NCBI GenBank assembly: GCA_023386555.1
Contig: JAEWJK010000003.1
Coordinates: 62,001-126,000, forward strand
DNA length: 64,000 nucleotides
Direction of reading: 5' to 3'
Source: Bacteroidota bacterium
GTDB lineage: Bacteria; Bacteroidota; Bacteroidia; Chitinophagales; Chitinophagaceae
Of this stretch, positions 62,740 through 64,000 are shown piece by piece; within the stretch, counting starts at the first letter, position 1; each line of letters opens with the position of its first letter. The notes beneath the pieces are model-generated. The model ran no database searches. It worked only from the letters and a program-made list of their open reading frames with translations, and was not told where the DNA came from. Position numbers and translations under genes: made by a program.

Positions 62740-63528
62740 ATGAAACAGCATTTCTCAATACTTACAATTGCCGTGTTGATATTTGGAGCAGTAATTATTT
62801 CAAGCTTTCAGAATGGCAAAGAGAATAAGGGAAAAGGTAATAAAGAACAGGCCGACAAGCAAAATAAAGGGAAGGATAAAGGAAATAATGATGGCGATAA
62901 AGGGAATGGAAGAGGAAATGATAAAAATGATAGCAAAGACAAGTCAAACAACGGTAAAGGAAATGGTAATGGCAACGATAAAGATAAAGACAATGTTCGT
63001 GGCAATGATGATAAGGATAAAGACAATGGCAACAATGGTAAGTACAAGATGAAAGATGGTTTTAAATGGGATGATGAAACCTTCCGTGACCGTGACAAGT
63101 TTGTAAAAAATAATGAGAAAGTTACTATTTGTCACAAAGCAGGAAACAAAAATGAACCCTCTGTAACAATTCGTGTATCAGAAAATGCTTTGCAGGCACA
63201 TATGAATCATGGTGATGTTATGGGAGAATGTACAGAAGTGAACAATGGAACATTCAGTGACATCTTCATAAAAAGAAGAACAGACTATTACAACACTTTA
63301 CAGGATAGTTATGAGCAGGTAAACTATAGCAGAAGTATTCTTGATTATGCACTAGAAAGACTTACCGGTGCAAGAACACAATTGGTTAGCCTAGAAAGAA
63401 GTAATGCATCGGCATCAGATATTGAACGAAAAAGATTATTGGTAGTAGATCTTGAAGATAATGTATCGCTACTGCAAAGATTAGTTGGTATTACTGCGAA
63501 TCTTGTTGCAGACAGGCTAATGAATTAA
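62740..63528 (+). CDS. Surface protein with Lys/Asn/Gly/Asp-rich region and Cys/His motif
   Basis: A 262-residue exported protein (signal-like segment 5-22). Residues 25-103 are low complexity (KGKGNK, KGKDKGNNDGDKGNGRGN, NGKGNGNGNDKDKD). A motif follows: VTICHKAGN (Cys131, His132) and ALQAHMNHGDVMGEC (His154, His157, Asp159, Cys164), a Cys/His pattern shared with other bacterial surface proteins and possibly a metal site. The C-terminal 90 residues are helical with coiled-coil character. It starts 1 bp after the lipoprotein. A terminator follows at 63537. Confidence 0.75.
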   Translation: MKQHFSILTIAVLIFGAVIISSFQNGKENKGKGNKEQADKQNKGKDKGNNDGDKGNGRGNDKNDSKDKSNNGKGNGNGNDKDKDNVRGNDDKDKDNGNNGKYKMKDGFKWDDETFRDRDKFVKNNEKVTICHKAGNKNEPSVTIRVSENALQAHMNHGDVMGECTEVNNGTFSDIFIKRRTDYYNTLQDSYEQVNYSRSILDYALERLTGARTQLVSLERSNASASDIERKRLLVVDLEDNVSLLQRLVGITANLVADRLMN

Positions 63529-63536
63529 GACAAGCA

Positions 63537-63562
63537 AAAAGGCAGCTAATCGGCTGCCTTTT
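63537..63562. terminator. Bidirectional terminator
   Basis: A perfect 10-bp stem (AAAAGGCAGC with its complement at 63553-63562) between the Lys/Gly-rich protein and the convergent last gene. Confidence 0.85.
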
Positions 63563-63578
63563 AACTTATACAACCTGT

Positions 63579-64000
63579 TTACGAAACAAACTCGGTGGGA
63601 TTATCAACATATTCATTCCTGACATCTACAATGAAAAATCTTTTTTCGCCAGAAGGAACTTTCCAAATTACATGTTCGCCTTTTTTATAACCAAGCAAAG
63701 CAATACCTACAGGCGACATTACAGATATTCGCTTCTTCTTAATATCGGCTTGTTTAGGTGTTACCAAAGTAAGTTCTATGGTTCTGTTCTCATGGCCATC
63801 AAGCACTTTTACGGTAGAGTTTAAACGAATCACATCTTCAGGAACTTTATCATCTGCTACAACTTTTGCTTTCTTAAGTTCTGCTAAAAGTTCTTCCGCG
63901 TCATAACGGTTGAATAATGTTCTTGCATCATTACTCTTCAAATAATTCATGAGTATGTTATGATCCATTTTTCCGAGTATAGGTTGATTTGCTGCTAATT
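63579..64000 (-). CDS. GreA/GreB C-terminal-domain (Rnk-like) protein, start probably outside
   Basis: The visible 129 residues (ATG at 63968) contain a short helical N-terminus and a C-terminal GreA/GreB-type FKBP-like domain: VIRLNSTVKVLDGHENRTIELTLVTP and MSPVGIALLGYKKGEHVIWKVPSG. This is the Rnk type, a secondary-channel regulator of RNA polymerase. The frame stays open to the window end, with upstream codons encoding ANQPILGK, a plausible conserved N-terminus, so the true start may be outside. It is called Rnk-like rather than Gre because the coiled-coil N-terminal domain is short. Confidence 0.8.
   Translation of the reverse strand, partial: LAANQPILGKMDHNILMNYLKSNDARTLFNRYDAEELLAELKKAKVVADDKVPEDVIRLNSTVKVLDGHENRTIELTLVTPKQADIKKKRISVMSPVGIALLGYKKGEHVIWKVPSGEKRFFIVDVRNEYVDNPTEFVS

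Noticed and set aside
62808..63098. Antisense frame opposite the Lys/Asn/Gly-rich tract
   Set aside because: Ser/Leu/Pro-rich mirror image of a low-complexity coding region; the sense protein explains it.

Overview
The window looks like part of a Bacteroidota chromosome, most probably family Chitinophagaceae. Support: AT-rich DNA; type IX secretion (T9SS) C-terminal domains of type A and type B; TonB-dependent receptors; an S46 (DPP7/DPP11-like) peptidase; DUF4954, DUF5689 and DUF2807-type proteins; a LytS/LytTR two-component pair; and repeated upstream boxes of the form TAnnTTTG, the Bacteroidota -7 promoter element. No phage, integrase, transposase, CRISPR or rRNA was found. Most genes are housekeeping or envelope functions, so this is ordinary chromosome with many secreted proteins.

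Layout. 1-7.1 kb: tail of an M42 peptidase, two small membrane genes, an MGMT-like protein, a DinB protein, a LytS histidine kinase with its LytTR regulator, then trpG/pabA and trpF. 7.1-13 kb: PhnA-like protein, exonuclease III, a voltage-gated K+ channel with a C-terminal zinc ribbon, and a large secreted M16 peptidase carrying an extra C-terminal beta domain. 13-22.5 kb: small secreted or acidic proteins and a run with stress and lipid flavour (DUF1569, EcsC, a small membrane protein, PNPOx-like, APP1-like phosphatase, diacylglycerol-kinase-like enzyme, SRPBCC, CsbD), then an MFS transporter. 22.5-28 kb: FKBP isomerase, intradiol-dioxygenase-like lipoprotein, a YgjV/GNAT-like fusion, and a secreted aspartic protease overlapping a protein with four glycogen-binding-type domains. 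28-35.3 kb: a T9SS-exported endonuclease/exonuclease/phosphatase-family protein, an SDR oxidoreductase, a DUF5689 OB-fold lipoprotein and its TonB-dependent receptor, which together suggest extracellular nucleic-acid use. 35.4-38.6 kb: rpsF-rpsR-rplI, peptidase E, a 30-residue small gene with its own terminator. 38.7-49.2 kb: lnt, an alpha/beta hydrolase, two tandem giant T9SS type-B surface proteins, an M14 carboxypeptidase. 49.3-56.7 kb: GNAT, glmS, DUF4954, der, era, initiator tRNA-Met. 56.8-64 kb: DUF2807 protein, a TPP riboswitch controlling a TonB-dependent receptor (thiamin uptake), a DPP11-like S46 peptidase, a small lipoprotein, a Lys/Asn/Gly/Asp-rich surface protein and a Rnk/GreA-C-like factor.

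Regulatory and repeat layer. Nearly every convergent gene pair is separated by a perfect or near-perfect bidirectional hairpin terminator. There is a dispersed intergenic repeat in two size classes: long copies (about 80 bp, near 421, 9454 and 20885) and short copies (about 25 bp, at 19429, 51851 and 55535) that consist of the two ends of the long form joined together. One short copy supplies the stop codon of a gene. Three further intergenic inverted-repeat elements (38559, 46622, 56498) and a cluster of CTTTGCG repeats (20747) are unrelated to it. I could run no database search; family names come from motifs and remembered family features.
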